Shown here: positions 8,785 through 17,464 of the stretch, one piece after another | Position numbering within the stretch: the first letter of the stretch is position 1 | How the letters are laid out: every line of letters starts with the position of its first letter | Source of the DNA: Streptomyces sp. Act143 | Lineage (GTDB): Bacteria > Actinomycetota > Actinomycetes > Streptomycetales > Streptomycetaceae | Assembly: GCF_003143935.1 (NCBI RefSeq) | Contig: NZ_QFRX01000001.1 | Span: 5,897,816 to 5,961,815 of the forward strand | Length of the DNA: 64,000 nucleotides | Direction of reading: 5' to 3' | The notes under the pieces: generated by a model | Told to the model about the DNA's origin: nothing | Databases searched by the model: none | What the model saw: only the letters and a program-made list of their open reading frames with translations | Position numbers and translations under genes: made by a program

Positions 8785-8813
8785 TTATGCATGGAGATGC
8801 ATGGTCATGCAAA
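8785..8813 (-). promoter_or_regulatory. ARG box (ArgR operator) over the argG promoter
   Basis: Three TGCAT-containing palindromic half-sites (ATGCAT at 8788, ATGCAT at 8798 and CATGCA at 8807 on the + strand) follow each other at about one helical turn. This matches the Streptomyces ARG-box pattern, of which CCATGCATGCCCATTGCATA upstream of argC is the known example. The site overlaps the proposed -10 hexamer CATAAT (8784-8789), so ArgR with arginine should block RNA polymerase directly. Confidence 0.85.
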
Positions 8814-8865
8814 CCTTCGAATAGATTTCCCGGAGGTGGCGCCCGTCACGCTCCAGTCGCCGGCG

Positions 8866-9462
8866 TCACTCTCCGGCCACCGACCTCCAGATACGTTCCG
8901 GCAAGATCCGCGCCGCCTCGTCCAGATCCACGTCGTCGAAGCCGGACAGCCAGCGCCGGGCCACCGCCACCACCGGCCCCAGCACCAGCGACTCGATCAC
9001 CGGCACCGGCAGCGGGGCCAGCTCCCCCGACGCCACCCGCGGCTCGATCCACAGCGCGAAGGGCGACAGCCGCGCCTCCTGGGCGTCGCGCAGCTCCTTG
9101 CCGTGCGCCATGCCGCGCCGGTCGGCGAGCGGGGAGTGCAGCAGCAGGGCCGCGTCGTGGTGCTCCCGGACGAACGCCAGATACGACCGCACGAGCGCCC
9201 GGACACCCGAGCGGGCGGTACGGGTCTGCTGCAACGCCGTCGCCAGCTCGCCCAGCAGCCGGCCCAGCCAGCGGTGCATCAGTGCGTCGGTCAGCCCGTT
9301 GAGGCTGCCGAAGTGGTGGTAGAGGCTGCCGAGGCTGACGCCACTGGTCCTGGTGATCGCGGTGACGGTCAGGCCCTGCTCGCCCGACTCCGCGTACACG
9401 CGCAGCGCGGCGTCCAGGAGCAGCTCGACGGTGGCCTCGCCGCGTTGTTGCTTGGGGCTCAT
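8866..9462 (-). CDS. TetR-family transcriptional regulator
   Basis: This is a 198-aa protein with an N-terminal TetR helix-turn-helix: ATVELLLDAALRVYAESG, then LTVTAITRTSGVSLGSLYHHFG (read as two adjoining helices, about residues 8-50). The C-terminal ligand domain (about 60-195) is divergent, so no ligand is predicted. Start ATG 9462 is supported by TACTCT exactly 7 nt upstream (leaderless pattern). It lies between convergent-strand argG upstream sequence and a divergent membrane gene at 9550, the most likely regulated neighbour besides itself. Confidence 0.85.
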   Translation of the reverse strand: MSPKQQRGEATVELLLDAALRVYAESGEQGLTVTAITRTSGVSLGSLYHHFGSLNGLTDALMHRWLGRLLGELATALQQTRTARSGVRALVRSYLAFVREHHDAALLLHSPLADRRGMAHGKELRDAQEARLSPFALWIEPRVASGELAPLPVPVIESLVLGPVVAVARRWLSGFDDVDLDEAARILPERIWRSVAGE

Positions 9463-9469
9463 CGCGGCC

Positions 9470-9475
9470 AGAGTA
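9470..9475 (-). promoter_or_regulatory. -10-like hexamer of the TetR gene
   Basis: TACTCT on the minus strand ends 7 nt before the ATG at 9462, the spacing expected when transcription starts at the initiation codon. Confidence 0.4.
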
Positions 9476-9549
9476 GAACAAGCGTCTTTCTGAAGTGAAT
9501 TTCTAGAAAAGATCTCCAATTCCGCCGCGCGGTCGTCCACACTCGTCCT

Positions 9550-10263
9550 GTGTCGCAACAGGAGATCTCCATATCGCTGACGCCGCAGCAGGCCGCTGCC
9601 GGCGCCGTCGTCACCGTGCCGCTGCCCACGGGTGCCGTCCGGGTCCGCATCCCGCCCGCGCGGGACGGCGACCTCGTACGGCTGTGGGTCGGCGAGCAGC
9701 AGGTGCTGCTGCGCGTCCGGGTCACCGCGGGCGCGTCGGGCGGCAGCGGCGGGGCGAAGTGGACAGGGGTTCTCGCGGTCGCGGCGCTGGTGGTGTTCGT
9801 GGCTGTCGTCGCCAACGGGGGAGGCGACGACAGCGCGGACGACGCCTCGCCGTACAGCTCGTACAGCGGGTACAGCTCGCCGTCGTACTCGTACTCGGGC
9901 ACCTACGAGCCGTACACCGAGGACCCGTACTCGGAAGACCCCTACGACTACGGCACCGAGGACCCGTATGCCGAGGAGACGGAGGCCGAGACCCCCGACC
10001 CCTACACCTCCGGCACCTGTCTCAACGGCACGCTCCCCGACTCCACCACCGCGCAGGAGGTCGACGACGTCGAGGAGGTCGACTGCTCGGCGTCGGACGC
10101 GCACTACCAGGTGATCCAGACGATCCCCTTCAGTTCCGACATGAGCCGGTGCAACGCCAACCCGCGCACGGAGTACGCCTTCTCGTACCGCTACACCCTC
10201 AACGGCGCGGCGATCAACGAGTACGTGTACTGCCTGGTCGGCCTCGGCTCCTACGCGCGCTGA
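9550..10263 (+). CDS. Single-pass membrane protein with DnaJ C-terminal-like N-domain
   Basis: This is a 237-aa protein of unknown function. Residues 1-60 resemble the beta-rich C-terminal substrate-binding domain of DnaJ: GAVVTVPLPTGAVRVRIP then RDGDLVRLWV. No J-domain is present. A membrane helix follows (KWTGVLAVAALVVFVAVVA, about residues 75-95). An extremely Ser/Tyr/Asp/Glu-rich stalk runs from about 100 to 155, and the C-terminal extracellular domain has four cysteines that could form disulfides. The GTG start at 9550 is divergent from the TetR gene. The 3' end overlaps aspD by 13 nt, convergently. Confidence 0.7.
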   Translation: MSQQEISISLTPQQAAAGAVVTVPLPTGAVRVRIPPARDGDLVRLWVGEQQVLLRVRVTAGASGGSGGAKWTGVLAVAALVVFVAVVANGGGDDSADDASPYSSYSGYSSPSYSYSGTYEPYTEDPYSEDPYDYGTEDPYAEETEAETPDPYTSGTCLNGTLPDSTTAQEVDDVEEVDCSASDAHYQVIQTIPFSSDMSRCNANPRTEYAFSYRYTLNGAAINEYVYCLVGLGSYAR

Positions 10264-11906
10264 GCCGCCTGCCACTCGGCCGCGTAGTCGTCGAAGATCC
10301 GCCGGAGATGGTGGCCGATCTTGAGGTAGTCGAGGTCGTCGAGGTTGGCGAGGGAGACCCGGACCGACCACTCGGGGCCGTCGAAGCCGCCGCCGTTGAG
10401 CAGCACCACATGGGTCTGCTCGGCGAGGCGGAACAGCGGGTCGACCGGCTCGTAGTTCTTCCGGAGGTAGGTCGCGAAGTCCTGCCCGTGGACGCGTTCG
10501 GCCTCGGCGAGCAGGTCGAGCTCGACGTAGTAGCCGGCCCGCTGCGGGTCGTCGGCGATCTTCATCTGCGCGCCCTCCAGCAGCAGGTCGAGGCGCTGCT
10601 GGACGATCGCGCGGACCTTGTGCTTGTACGCCTGCCCCTCGTCCAGCAGGTCGAAGAGGGCGAAGAGCACCATCATGACCTGCTGGGGCAGGGAGAGACC
10701 GGCGGTGTGGTTCAGGGCGACCTGGCGGGAGTCGGCCACCAGCCGGTCGATGAACCTGATCTTCTCGGGCTCCAGGGTCAGCGTGCCGTAGCGCTTGCTC
10801 AGCCGGTCCTTCTCCGGCTGCGGCAGCGCGGCGATCATCTCGTCGATGACGTTGTCGTCGTGCAGTCCGATGACGCCGAGCCGCCAGCCGGTGGCGCCGT
10901 AGTGCTTGGAGAAGGAGTACACGAGGAGCGTGTTGCGGGGGAGTTCGGCGGCGATGGAGCGGAAGTTCTCGACGAAGGTGCCGTACACGTCGTCCGTCAC
11001 GATCAGCAGGTTCGGGTTCTCCGTCGCGACGATGTCCTTGATCTGCTGCGTGACGCGTTCGCTGAGTGCCAGGGACGGCGGGTTGGACGGGTTGACCAGG
11101 CAGACCAGCTTGACCGAGGGGTCCGCCAGCTTGGCGACCTCCTCCGCCGGATAGCGCCACTCGCGGACCCCGACCTCGGTGAAGAGGCCGGCGTTGACGT
11201 GGACGACGTCGAACTCGTACGTGTCGAGTTCGGGGATCTCGATGTACGGCGTGAAGACGGGGACCATCAGCGCGATGCGGTCGCCCTTCTTCAACAGCCC
11301 GTTCTTCATCAGGGAGTCGAAGACGTAGCACATGGCCGCCGTGCCGCCCTCGGTGGCGAACAGGCTGAGCGGGTTGTCCGCCGGGGGCCGCTTGTCGTAC
11401 ATCTCGTCGGCGACGTAGGCGCGGACGACCTGCTCCGCGTGCGTCAGCATGCGGTCCGGCACCGGGTAGTTGTCGCCGGTGATGGAGTCGGTCAGCTCGT
11501 GGACGAAGGCGTCCTTGTCGAAGCCGAAGCGCTCCAGGGCGTACGCCACGCACTTCTCCAGCAGCTGGATGCCGGGCAGGTCCGGGTGCCGGCGCACGAA
11601 GAGGTCGAAGCGGTCGCCGGCGCCCTGGCGTTCGGGCATGCCGCCGAGGTTGTCGGCCGTCCACACGCGTCTCGACTCCGCGAGGGCGAAGTAGCCGAGC
11701 GCGTAGAACGCCTCGCGGGGGCCGGTCGCCACCCAGTTGGGGTTGCCGCGGCCCGCGTTGAGCATCTGGACGGACGACTTGTCCTTCTGGCCGGGCTTGT
11801 CCTCCTGCACGGCTTTGGCCAGCTGGATGAACCTGTCCTTGAGCTCGAAGGGGGACAGCTGGGCGAGGGACCGGATCTCCTCGCGGGAGAAGGTCGTCTT
11901 GGGCAT
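10251..11906 (-). CDS. aspD: Bifunctional aspartate aminotransferase / L-aspartate 4-decarboxylase
   Basis: This is a 551-aa PLP enzyme, about 150 residues longer than ordinary class I aminotransferases and matching the aspartate 4-decarboxylase (AspD/AsdA) subfamily. The PLP lysine is in LVYSFSKHYGATGWRLG (about residue 313), and the cofactor-binding segments NPSNPPS and VTDDVYGTFV are present. The N-terminal block LNAGRGNPNW is typical of the family. It converts L-aspartate to L-alanine plus CO2, consuming a cytoplasmic proton. The gene follows two AspT exchanger genes (10-nt gap), forming an aspartate uptake, decarboxylation and alanine export unit as described for Tetragenococcus aspD-aspT. 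Confidence 0.92.
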   Translation of the reverse strand: MPKTTFSREEIRSLAQLSPFELKDRFIQLAKAVQEDKPGQKDKSSVQMLNAGRGNPNWVATGPREAFYALGYFALAESRRVWTADNLGGMPERQGAGDRFDLFVRRHPDLPGIQLLEKCVAYALERFGFDKDAFVHELTDSITGDNYPVPDRMLTHAEQVVRAYVADEMYDKRPPADNPLSLFATEGGTAAMCYVFDSLMKNGLLKKGDRIALMVPVFTPYIEIPELDTYEFDVVHVNAGLFTEVGVREWRYPAEEVAKLADPSVKLVCLVNPSNPPSLALSERVTQQIKDIVATENPNLLIVTDDVYGTFVENFRSIAAELPRNTLLVYSFSKHYGATGWRLGVIGLHDDNVIDEMIAALPQPEKDRLSKRYGTLTLEPEKIRFIDRLVADSRQVALNHTAGLSLPQQVMMVLFALFDLLDEGQAYKHKVRAIVQQRLDLLLEGAQMKIADDPQRAGYYVELDLLAEAERVHGQDFATYLRKNYEPVDPLFRLAEQTHVVLLNGGGFDGPEWSVRVSLANLDDLDYLKIGHHLRRIFDDYAAEWQAAQRA

Positions 11907-11916
11907 GGCCGGGCTC

Positions 11917-13620
11917 CTAATGGTGGATGAGGACGATGACGGCGCCCCAGATGGTCAGGAGCACGTTTCCGACGGCGTACGGAATGGTGTAACCGAGCGT
12001 CGGGATCTGGGACTTGGAGGACTCGTTGATCGCCCCGATCGCGGCCGTGGTGGTCTGGCCGCCGGCCAGGACGCCCATCAGGATCGGGAAGCGGATCTTC
12101 TGGAGGTGATGGCCGACCAGGAAGCCGACGATCAGCGGTACGACGGTGGCGACCGCCCCCCACAGCAGCAGGCCCCAGCCCGCCTGGGAGAGACCGGAGG
12201 TGAAGCCGGGCCCCGCGTTGATGCCGACGACGGCCACGAACAGGCACAGCCCGAGCGTGTCCATGAACCACTGGGCGCCGGGCGGGACATTGCCGTACGT
12301 CGGGTACTTGCCGCGGATCCAGCCGAAGACGAGGCCCATGATCAGGGCGCCGCCGGAGGTGGACAGGCTGATCGGGACGCCCGAGACGGTCAGCGCCGGG
12401 ATGCCGATGCAGCCGCCGAGGAAGATGCCGACGCCCACCCAGGTCATGTCGGTGGCGAAGCTGGTCGGGACCGGTTTGCCGATCTCGTGGGCCGCCGGGT
12501 CGACCAGGCGCTTGGGGCCGGAGAGGAGGAGCGTGTCGCCGCGTTCCACCTTCGTGGACAGCCGGTAGGGGAACTCCGAGCCGGAGCGGTACAGCTTGTC
12601 GATGTACACCCCGACCATGAACGGCTCGCGCCGCAGCTCCCCGATCGTCTTGCCCAGGTGGGCCTTCTCGGAGACGACGACGTGCATGGACTCCGTCTGG
12701 TAGCCGAGGAGTTCGACGTCGTCGGCCTCGGCCCCGATGTGGGTGCGTGCGTCGAAGTCGACGAGGTCGTGCCGCAGCGCCGACACGGCGACCACGTCGC
12801 CCTCGCGCAGGCTGGTCCGCTGGTCGTGGTCGAGGATCGTGCCGGCGCGGCGGACCTGGGTGAGGTAGACGCGGCGGCCCAGTTCCTTCTGCTGGTTCTC
12901 GAAGTCGTCGATGGTCCGGCCGACCAGGTCGGGCCGCTGCACGGTGTAGGCGCGCAGCACGACCTCGTAGTAGCCCTCGCCCAGGTCGGGGTTCTCGTCC
13001 GGCGCGTCCAGCTCCTTGGCGAGGGCGGCGCTCTCGGCGGCCAGGTCCCTGCGGTAGAGCCGGGGCAGCAGGCCGGCCAGCAGCAGCGCGCACAGGATGG
13101 TGCCGAGCGGGTACGTCACCGCGTACGCGATCGGCACCAGGTTCTCCTCGGTCTTCAGCTGGGCCGAGGTGTAGCCGGGCAGCGAGCCGATGGCGTCCTG
13201 GGCGACACCGATGACGGCGGACTGGGTGAGCGCCCCGCCGAGCAGCCCGGCGGACAGGCCGGGGCCGTAGCCGAGCATGGCGGCGAAGCCCCAGCACACC
13301 AGCAGGCCCGTCACGCACACCACGATCGCGTTGACGACCTGCGGCAGGCCGTCCTTCTTCAGTCCGCGGAAGAACTGCGGGCCGACCCGGTAGCCGAGGG
13401 CGAACAGGAACATGATGAAGAACAGGCTCTTCACCGTGTCGTCGATCTCGACCTCGAACTGCGCCCCGAGGAACAGCCCCACCACCAGGCAGCCGGTGAC
13501 GGCGCCCAGCGCGATCGCCCGGTAGCGGATCTTCCCGACCAGGAAGCCGATGGCGACGGTGATGAAGACCAGGAGCTCGGGATGTGGGTGGAAGATGTTC
13601 CGGTTGAGGAAGTCGATCAC
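11917..13620 (-). CDS. aspT: AspT-family aspartate:alanine exchanger (second copy)
   Basis: This 567-aa membrane protein has AspT topology: five or six N-terminal membrane segments, a central cytoplasmic region (about residues 205-375) with two TrkA_C/RCK_C-like domains, and about five C-terminal membrane segments. Conserved glycine-rich helices GGALTQSAVIG and GVLAGGQTTTAAIGA mark the two transporter repeats. AspT swaps extracellular aspartate(-1) for intracellular alanine(0), making the cycle electrogenic. The GTG start follows GAGGGG. It lies between another AspT and aspD in the same operon, and its sequence is clearly different from the upstream copy, so the two may differ in substrate or form a hetero-oligomer. 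Confidence 0.88.
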   Translation of the reverse strand: MIDFLNRNIFHPHPELLVFITVAIGFLVGKIRYRAIALGAVTGCLVVGLFLGAQFEVEIDDTVKSLFFIMFLFALGYRVGPQFFRGLKKDGLPQVVNAIVVCVTGLLVCWGFAAMLGYGPGLSAGLLGGALTQSAVIGVAQDAIGSLPGYTSAQLKTEENLVPIAYAVTYPLGTILCALLLAGLLPRLYRRDLAAESAALAKELDAPDENPDLGEGYYEVVLRAYTVQRPDLVGRTIDDFENQQKELGRRVYLTQVRRAGTILDHDQRTSLREGDVVAVSALRHDLVDFDARTHIGAEADDVELLGYQTESMHVVVSEKAHLGKTIGELRREPFMVGVYIDKLYRSGSEFPYRLSTKVERGDTLLLSGPKRLVDPAAHEIGKPVPTSFATDMTWVGVGIFLGGCIGIPALTVSGVPISLSTSGGALIMGLVFGWIRGKYPTYGNVPPGAQWFMDTLGLCLFVAVVGINAGPGFTSGLSQAGWGLLLWGAVATVVPLIVGFLVGHHLQKIRFPILMGVLAGGQTTTAAIGAINESSKSQIPTLGYTIPYAVGNVLLTIWGAVIVLIHH

Positions 13621-13650
13621 GGGTGAATCCCCTCGTGGAGACGTCAGGCG

Positions 13651-15330
13651 TCAGGCGCCGAGGATGCCGACGAGGATCGGCCCGGTCAGCGGCAGCAGGA
13701 AGTTGGAGAGGGTGTACGTGATCGTGTAGCCGAGCAGCGGCACGGTGGACTGGGCGACCTGGCTGATCGCGGTGATGGCCGGGGTCGAGCACTGCTGCCC
13801 GGCGATCGCACCGATCAGCAGCGGCTTCTCGATCTTCAGCAGCTTCAGGCCGACGACCAGCGAGATCGTCGCCGGGATCAGCACCATGGCGATGCCGGCG
13901 AACGGCAGCAGGGCGCCGTACTCCTTCAGCAGCGGCCACGCCTGCGGGCCGGAGGTCAGGCCGGTGCAGGCGATGAAGACGGCCAGGCCCATGTCCTTCA
14001 GGGTGCTCGCGGCCTGGGTGGGGAAGGCGCCGAAGGTCTGCCGCAGCGAGCGGAACCAGCCGAAGAGCAGCCCGGAGATCAGACAGCCGCCGCCGGTCCC
14101 GAGGGACAGCGGCACGTCCCCGGCGTGCACGATGATCTGGCCGAGCAGCGAACCGGCGACGATGCCGGCGCCGATGTAGATGAAGTCGGCGGCGTCGTTC
14201 TTCACCACCGCGCCGATCTTCTTCACCAGCCGGTCCAGGCCCGACCGGGCGCCGACCAGGGTGAGCACGTCGCCGCGTTGCAGGACGGTCTCGCCGGACG
14301 CCGGCATGTGCTGCTCGTTGCGGACCACCTCGGTGACGTACACCCCGGAGGCGGTGAACTCGGGGTGCTCCGCGCGCATCTCGTCCAGGGTCAGCCCGGC
14401 CGTGGCCTTCTCGGTGACCGCGACCTGCTTGGTGGCCAGCGGGCTCTCCACGCCCGGGATGCCCGGGGTCTCGGGCCCGATGTGCCGGCCCGCGTCGATC
14501 ACCTCGGCGCGCCGGCCGACGACGAGGACCAGGTCGGACAGCGTCAGCTCCAGCTCGGGCGCGACGGTGAGCGCCCGGCTGCCCCGCTTGACCGCCTCGA
14601 CGGTGACGAGTCCGCCGTCGAGGGACTCCAGCTCGCCCACCCGCAGGCCGTCGGCCAGGGTCACCAGGTAGGTGCGGCCGACCATGCCGGGCAGTCCGGG
14701 CAGCTCGTCGTTCTCCAGCGCGCCCTTGCCGCCGCGCATCGTCTGCCACAGCTCGCGGGACGCGTCGCGCAGGTTGATGCGCAGCAGCATCGGCATGATC
14801 TGGCTGCTGTAGAGGACGATCGTGATCAGGCCGAAGAGGTAGCAGACCGTGTAGGCGGTGGCCACGTTCCCCTGGTACTCGGCGATCTGCGCCGCCGTCA
14901 GCCCGCCGAGCTTGCCGATCGCCTCGGTCGCCGTGCCGACCACCGCGGACTCGGTGGCGGCGCCCGCGAGGATGCCGGAGGCGGTGCCGACGTCGAGATC
15001 GAAGGCCTTCGCCAGCCCGTACGCGATCGAGATGACGCACACCAGCTCGATCAGGCACAGCACGCCGAACCGGAGGCCCTTGCGGTTGAGGTTGGCGAAG
15101 AACTGCGGCCCGGCCATGTAGCCGAGGGAGAAGATGAACAGCGCGAAGAACACCGTCTTCACGTCGTCGCCGACTTCCGCCTTCGTCCAGGCCCCCAGCA
15201 GCAGCGCGACGATCAGCGTCCCCGCGATCCCGCCCAGCGTGATGGGTCCGACCCGTAGCTTCCCGACCAGGTATCCCGCGGCCAGGCACAGGAACAGCGC
15301 CAGCTCCGGGTGGTCCTTGATGACGCCCAT
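13651..15330 (-). CDS. aspT: AspT-family aspartate:alanine exchanger (first copy)
   Basis: This is a 559-aa paralogue of the following gene with the same layout: N-terminal membrane block, two central TrkA_C-like domains (about residues 205-375, for example VVGRRAEVIDAGRHIG), and a C-terminal membrane block. The repeat signatures are AGAATESAVVGTATEAIG and GAIAGQQCSTPAITAIS. The ATG at 15330 begins MGVIKDHPELALFL. It is the promoter-proximal gene of the aspT-aspT-aspD operon (30-nt gap to the next gene). Together with the decarboxylase it would generate proton motive force and acid resistance; the role in an obligate aerobe is inferred. Confidence 0.88.
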   Translation of the reverse strand: MGVIKDHPELALFLCLAAGYLVGKLRVGPITLGGIAGTLIVALLLGAWTKAEVGDDVKTVFFALFIFSLGYMAGPQFFANLNRKGLRFGVLCLIELVCVISIAYGLAKAFDLDVGTASGILAGAATESAVVGTATEAIGKLGGLTAAQIAEYQGNVATAYTVCYLFGLITIVLYSSQIMPMLLRINLRDASRELWQTMRGGKGALENDELPGLPGMVGRTYLVTLADGLRVGELESLDGGLVTVEAVKRGSRALTVAPELELTLSDLVLVVGRRAEVIDAGRHIGPETPGIPGVESPLATKQVAVTEKATAGLTLDEMRAEHPEFTASGVYVTEVVRNEQHMPASGETVLQRGDVLTLVGARSGLDRLVKKIGAVVKNDAADFIYIGAGIVAGSLLGQIIVHAGDVPLSLGTGGGCLISGLLFGWFRSLRQTFGAFPTQAASTLKDMGLAVFIACTGLTSGPQAWPLLKEYGALLPFAGIAMVLIPATISLVVGLKLLKIEKPLLIGAIAGQQCSTPAITAISQVAQSTVPLLGYTITYTLSNFLLPLTGPILVGILGA

Positions 15331-15412
15331 GCCCCTGATCCTTCGGGGCGCCGCCGCAGGTCACCACCCGCGAGGGCTGTTCAGGTGAGGCGCCGCGGCA
15401 GGCTCGTACCGC

Positions 15413-16384
15413 TCAGCCGCCGACCGTCAGCAGCAGCTTGCCCGTGCTCCTCCGCGTCCCCATCAGCCGGTGCGCCTCCGCCGCCGCCGTCAGGTCGAAC
15501 TCGGCGGTGACGGGCAGGGTGACCGTCCCGTCGGCGACCTTCGCGAACGCCCGCTCGGCCAGCGCCCGCAGCTCGTCCGGGGCGGTCCGGGCGAGGGTGA
15601 GGATGGAGAAGCCGCCGACCGTGATGCCGTACGGGTACAGCTCGGGCTGGCCCACGCTCCACGCCTCCGCCCCGCTCGCGTTGCCGAAGGAGACCAGGCG
15701 TCCGAAGACGGCGAGCGAGGCGAGGCCGGCGCGCAGGGTGTCGCCGCCGACCGGGTCCAGGACGAGGTCGACACCGCGGCCGTCCGTCGCCGCCCGCACC
15801 GGCTTCTCGAAGTCGCCGACGAAGACCTCGTCGTATCCGTGCTCCCGTGCGTGAGCGGCCTTCGCGGTGCTCGACACCACGCCGTACACCGTGCCGCCGG
15901 CGGCCTTCGCCAACTGGCCGACCACCGTGCCGACACCGCCCGCCGCGCCCTGCACGAGCACGCTCTCGCCGGGCTGGAGCCGGCCCACGGAGTGGACCAG
16001 GGCGTACGCCGTCGGCAGCACGGTGGGCAGGGTCGCGGCGGTGCGCAGGTCGACGCCGGCCGGGACCGGGAAGACGGTCGCCACGTCGGCGACGGCCACG
16101 TCCGCGTAGGCGCCGCCCTCGGTCAGGGCGGTGACCTCCTGGCCCACGGTCAGGCCGGTGACGCCCTCGCCCAGTGCCCGGACCCGCCCGGAGACCTCCA
16201 GGCCGGGCACGAAGGGCAGCCGCGGCACCCGGTAGCCGGAGTCCCGTGCCTTGAGGTCGGCGAAGTTGATCCCGGCGTACGCCACGTCGACGCTCACCTG
16301 CCCGGGGCCGGGCTCGGGGACCTCCGCCTCGACGGCCTTGAGGACCTCGGGACCGCCGTACTCCTGGAACTCGATCGCGCGCAT
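15413..16384 (-). CDS. Zinc-type alcohol dehydrogenase/quinone oxidoreductase (MDR family)
   Basis: This 323-aa medium-chain reductase has a GroES-like N-domain (PGLEVSGRVRALG) and a Rossmann domain with VLVQGAAGGVGTVVGQLA (about residue 145). Structural and catalytic zinc cysteines are absent, which places it with NADPH:quinone oxidoreductases. ATG 16384 (MRAIEFQEYGG) is preferred to an upstream ATG three codons earlier. It is divergent from an ArsR-type regulator that probably controls it. The natural substrate is not identifiable. Confidence 0.88.
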   Translation of the reverse strand: MRAIEFQEYGGPEVLKAVEAEVPEPGPGQVSVDVAYAGINFADLKARDSGYRVPRLPFVPGLEVSGRVRALGEGVTGLTVGQEVTALTEGGAYADVAVADVATVFPVPAGVDLRTAATLPTVLPTAYALVHSVGRLQPGESVLVQGAAGGVGTVVGQLAKAAGGTVYGVVSSTAKAAHAREHGYDEVFVGDFEKPVRAATDGRGVDLVLDPVGGDTLRAGLASLAVFGRLVSFGNASGAEAWSVGQPELYPYGITVGGFSILTLARTAPDELRALAERAFAKVADGTVTLPVTAEFDLTAAAEAHRLMGTRRSTGKLLLTVGG

Positions 16385-16414
16385 GCCGCACACCCCGTTC
16401 TGGACCGCTCAGAC

Positions 16415-16465
16415 TGTTCAATGAGAAGCGAACACTCATGACTGTATGGTTTTCATCGAACACTC
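16415..16465. promoter_or_regulatory. Candidate ArsR-type operator between divergent genes
   Basis: Nested inverted repeats TGTTC/GAACA (16415-16419, 16430-16434) and ATGAG/CTCAT (16421-16425, 16435-16439) overlap. The nonamer CGAACACTC also occurs twice as a direct repeat (16429-16437, 16457-16465). All sit between the oxidoreductase and the ArsR regulator, the expected operator position. Confidence 0.45.
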
Positions 16466-16487
16466 TGCAAGGGGATACGGAAGGCGG

Positions 16488-16820
16488 ATGGGCGTCATGG
16501 CAGGAACCAGTCATCGGGCCGCCCCCGAGCACACCCACCCGGACGACGTCCCGGTCCTGACCGCGCTCGCCGCGCTCGCCGATCCCGTACGGGCGCAACT
16601 GGTGCGGGAGTTGGCCGCCTCCGAGGACTGGTCGCGCAGTTGCGGCACCTTCGACGTGCCCGTCGGCAAGGCGGCCAAGAGCCACCACTTCGCGGTCCTG
16701 CGCGCGGCCGGGCTCGTCGAGCAGCGCGACGAGGGGCCCAGGCGGGTCAACCGGCTGCGGCGGGAGGAGTTCGACGCCCGGTTCCCGGGGCTGCTGGAGC
16801 TGGTGCTGCGGGGCGACTGA
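16488..16820 (+). CDS. ArsR-type winged-helix regulator
   Basis: This protein of about 110 aa has an ArsR/SmtB-like fold: ALADPVRAQLVRELA (helix 1-2), GKAAKSHHFAVLRAAGLVEQ (recognition helix, about residues 60-80), then a beta-wing RDEGPRRVNRL. No metal-binding cysteine pair (ELCVCD) is present, so it is probably ligand- or redox-responsive rather than metal-responsive. The start is uncertain: ATG 16488 has GGAAGG close by, while ATG 16497 and a longer form from 16446 are possible. The divergent quinone oxidoreductase is the probable target, a common ArsR/quinone-reductase arrangement. Confidence 0.8.
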   Translation: MGVMAGTSHRAAPEHTHPDDVPVLTALAALADPVRAQLVRELAASEDWSRSCGTFDVPVGKAAKSHHFAVLRAAGLVEQRDEGPRRVNRLRREEFDARFPGLLELVLRGD

Positions 16821-16855
16821 GTGAACGCCTGCGCCCACTCCCGCGTCACAGTCGC

Positions 16856-17464
16856 ATGAGGAACCGCAGCTGGATCCTGGCGGCCCTGGCCACCGCCGGT
16901 GTGGTGGTGGGGGCGGCCCTGTACGTCGACGAGTCGGAGACCGGGCACGCGGTCATCGACGTGGAGGCGACCGTCTCGCCGTCGCCGCCCGCCGAGGACT
17001 GGTGCGTCGGCACCCGGTCGAGCCCCGCGGACGGCGACGCCCCCGACGACAGCCCCCTCAACCGCACCCTCGCCCGCATCGACAAGCTCGCCGCGGACCG
17101 GTACGCCGACGTCTACACCGGCATGGGTGTCGACGAGGACGCGGGCGCCGCCGATGTCTGGCGCATCCCCTCCCACGACTTCGACACGGCCGCCTGCGAC
17201 GCCGCCGAGAAGGGCGTGAAGCTGCGGCTGCACCCGGCCGACGTCGATCGCAGGACCCTCGACGCCCTCGCCGAGCGGATCAGCGAGGACATGACCCGCT
17301 GGGACGGCACCTTCCAGATGCGTGAAGTCGGGGTCGACGAGCGGGGGTTCGTGCATGTCGGGGTCGACGACCCGAAGAAGGCCGAACCCCTCATCGAGAA
17401 GGAGTTCGGCCCCCGGTACATCAAGGTGGAGTACGTCGACCAGGCCTACGCGGTCGAGGGCTGA
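16856..17464 (+). CDS. Hypothetical membrane-anchored or secreted protein
   Basis: This is a 202-aa protein. It begins MRNRSWILAALATAGVVVGA, a signal-anchor or signal peptide without a lipobox, followed by an acidic extracytoplasmic domain (about residues 30-200) with two cysteines (WCVGTR and FDTAACDA). Regular segments such as GMGVDEDAGAADVWRIP and MREVGVDERGFVHVGVDD suggest an alpha/beta fold. I do not recognise the family. The 3' end overlaps the convergent permease gene by 19 nt. Confidence 0.7.
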   Translation: MRNRSWILAALATAGVVVGAALYVDESETGHAVIDVEATVSPSPPAEDWCVGTRSSPADGDAPDDSPLNRTLARIDKLAADRYADVYTGMGVDEDAGAADVWRIPSHDFDTAACDAAEKGVKLRLHPADVDRRTLDALAERISEDMTRWDGTFQMREVGVDERGFVHVGVDDPKKAEPLIEKEFGPRYIKVEYVDQAYAVEG

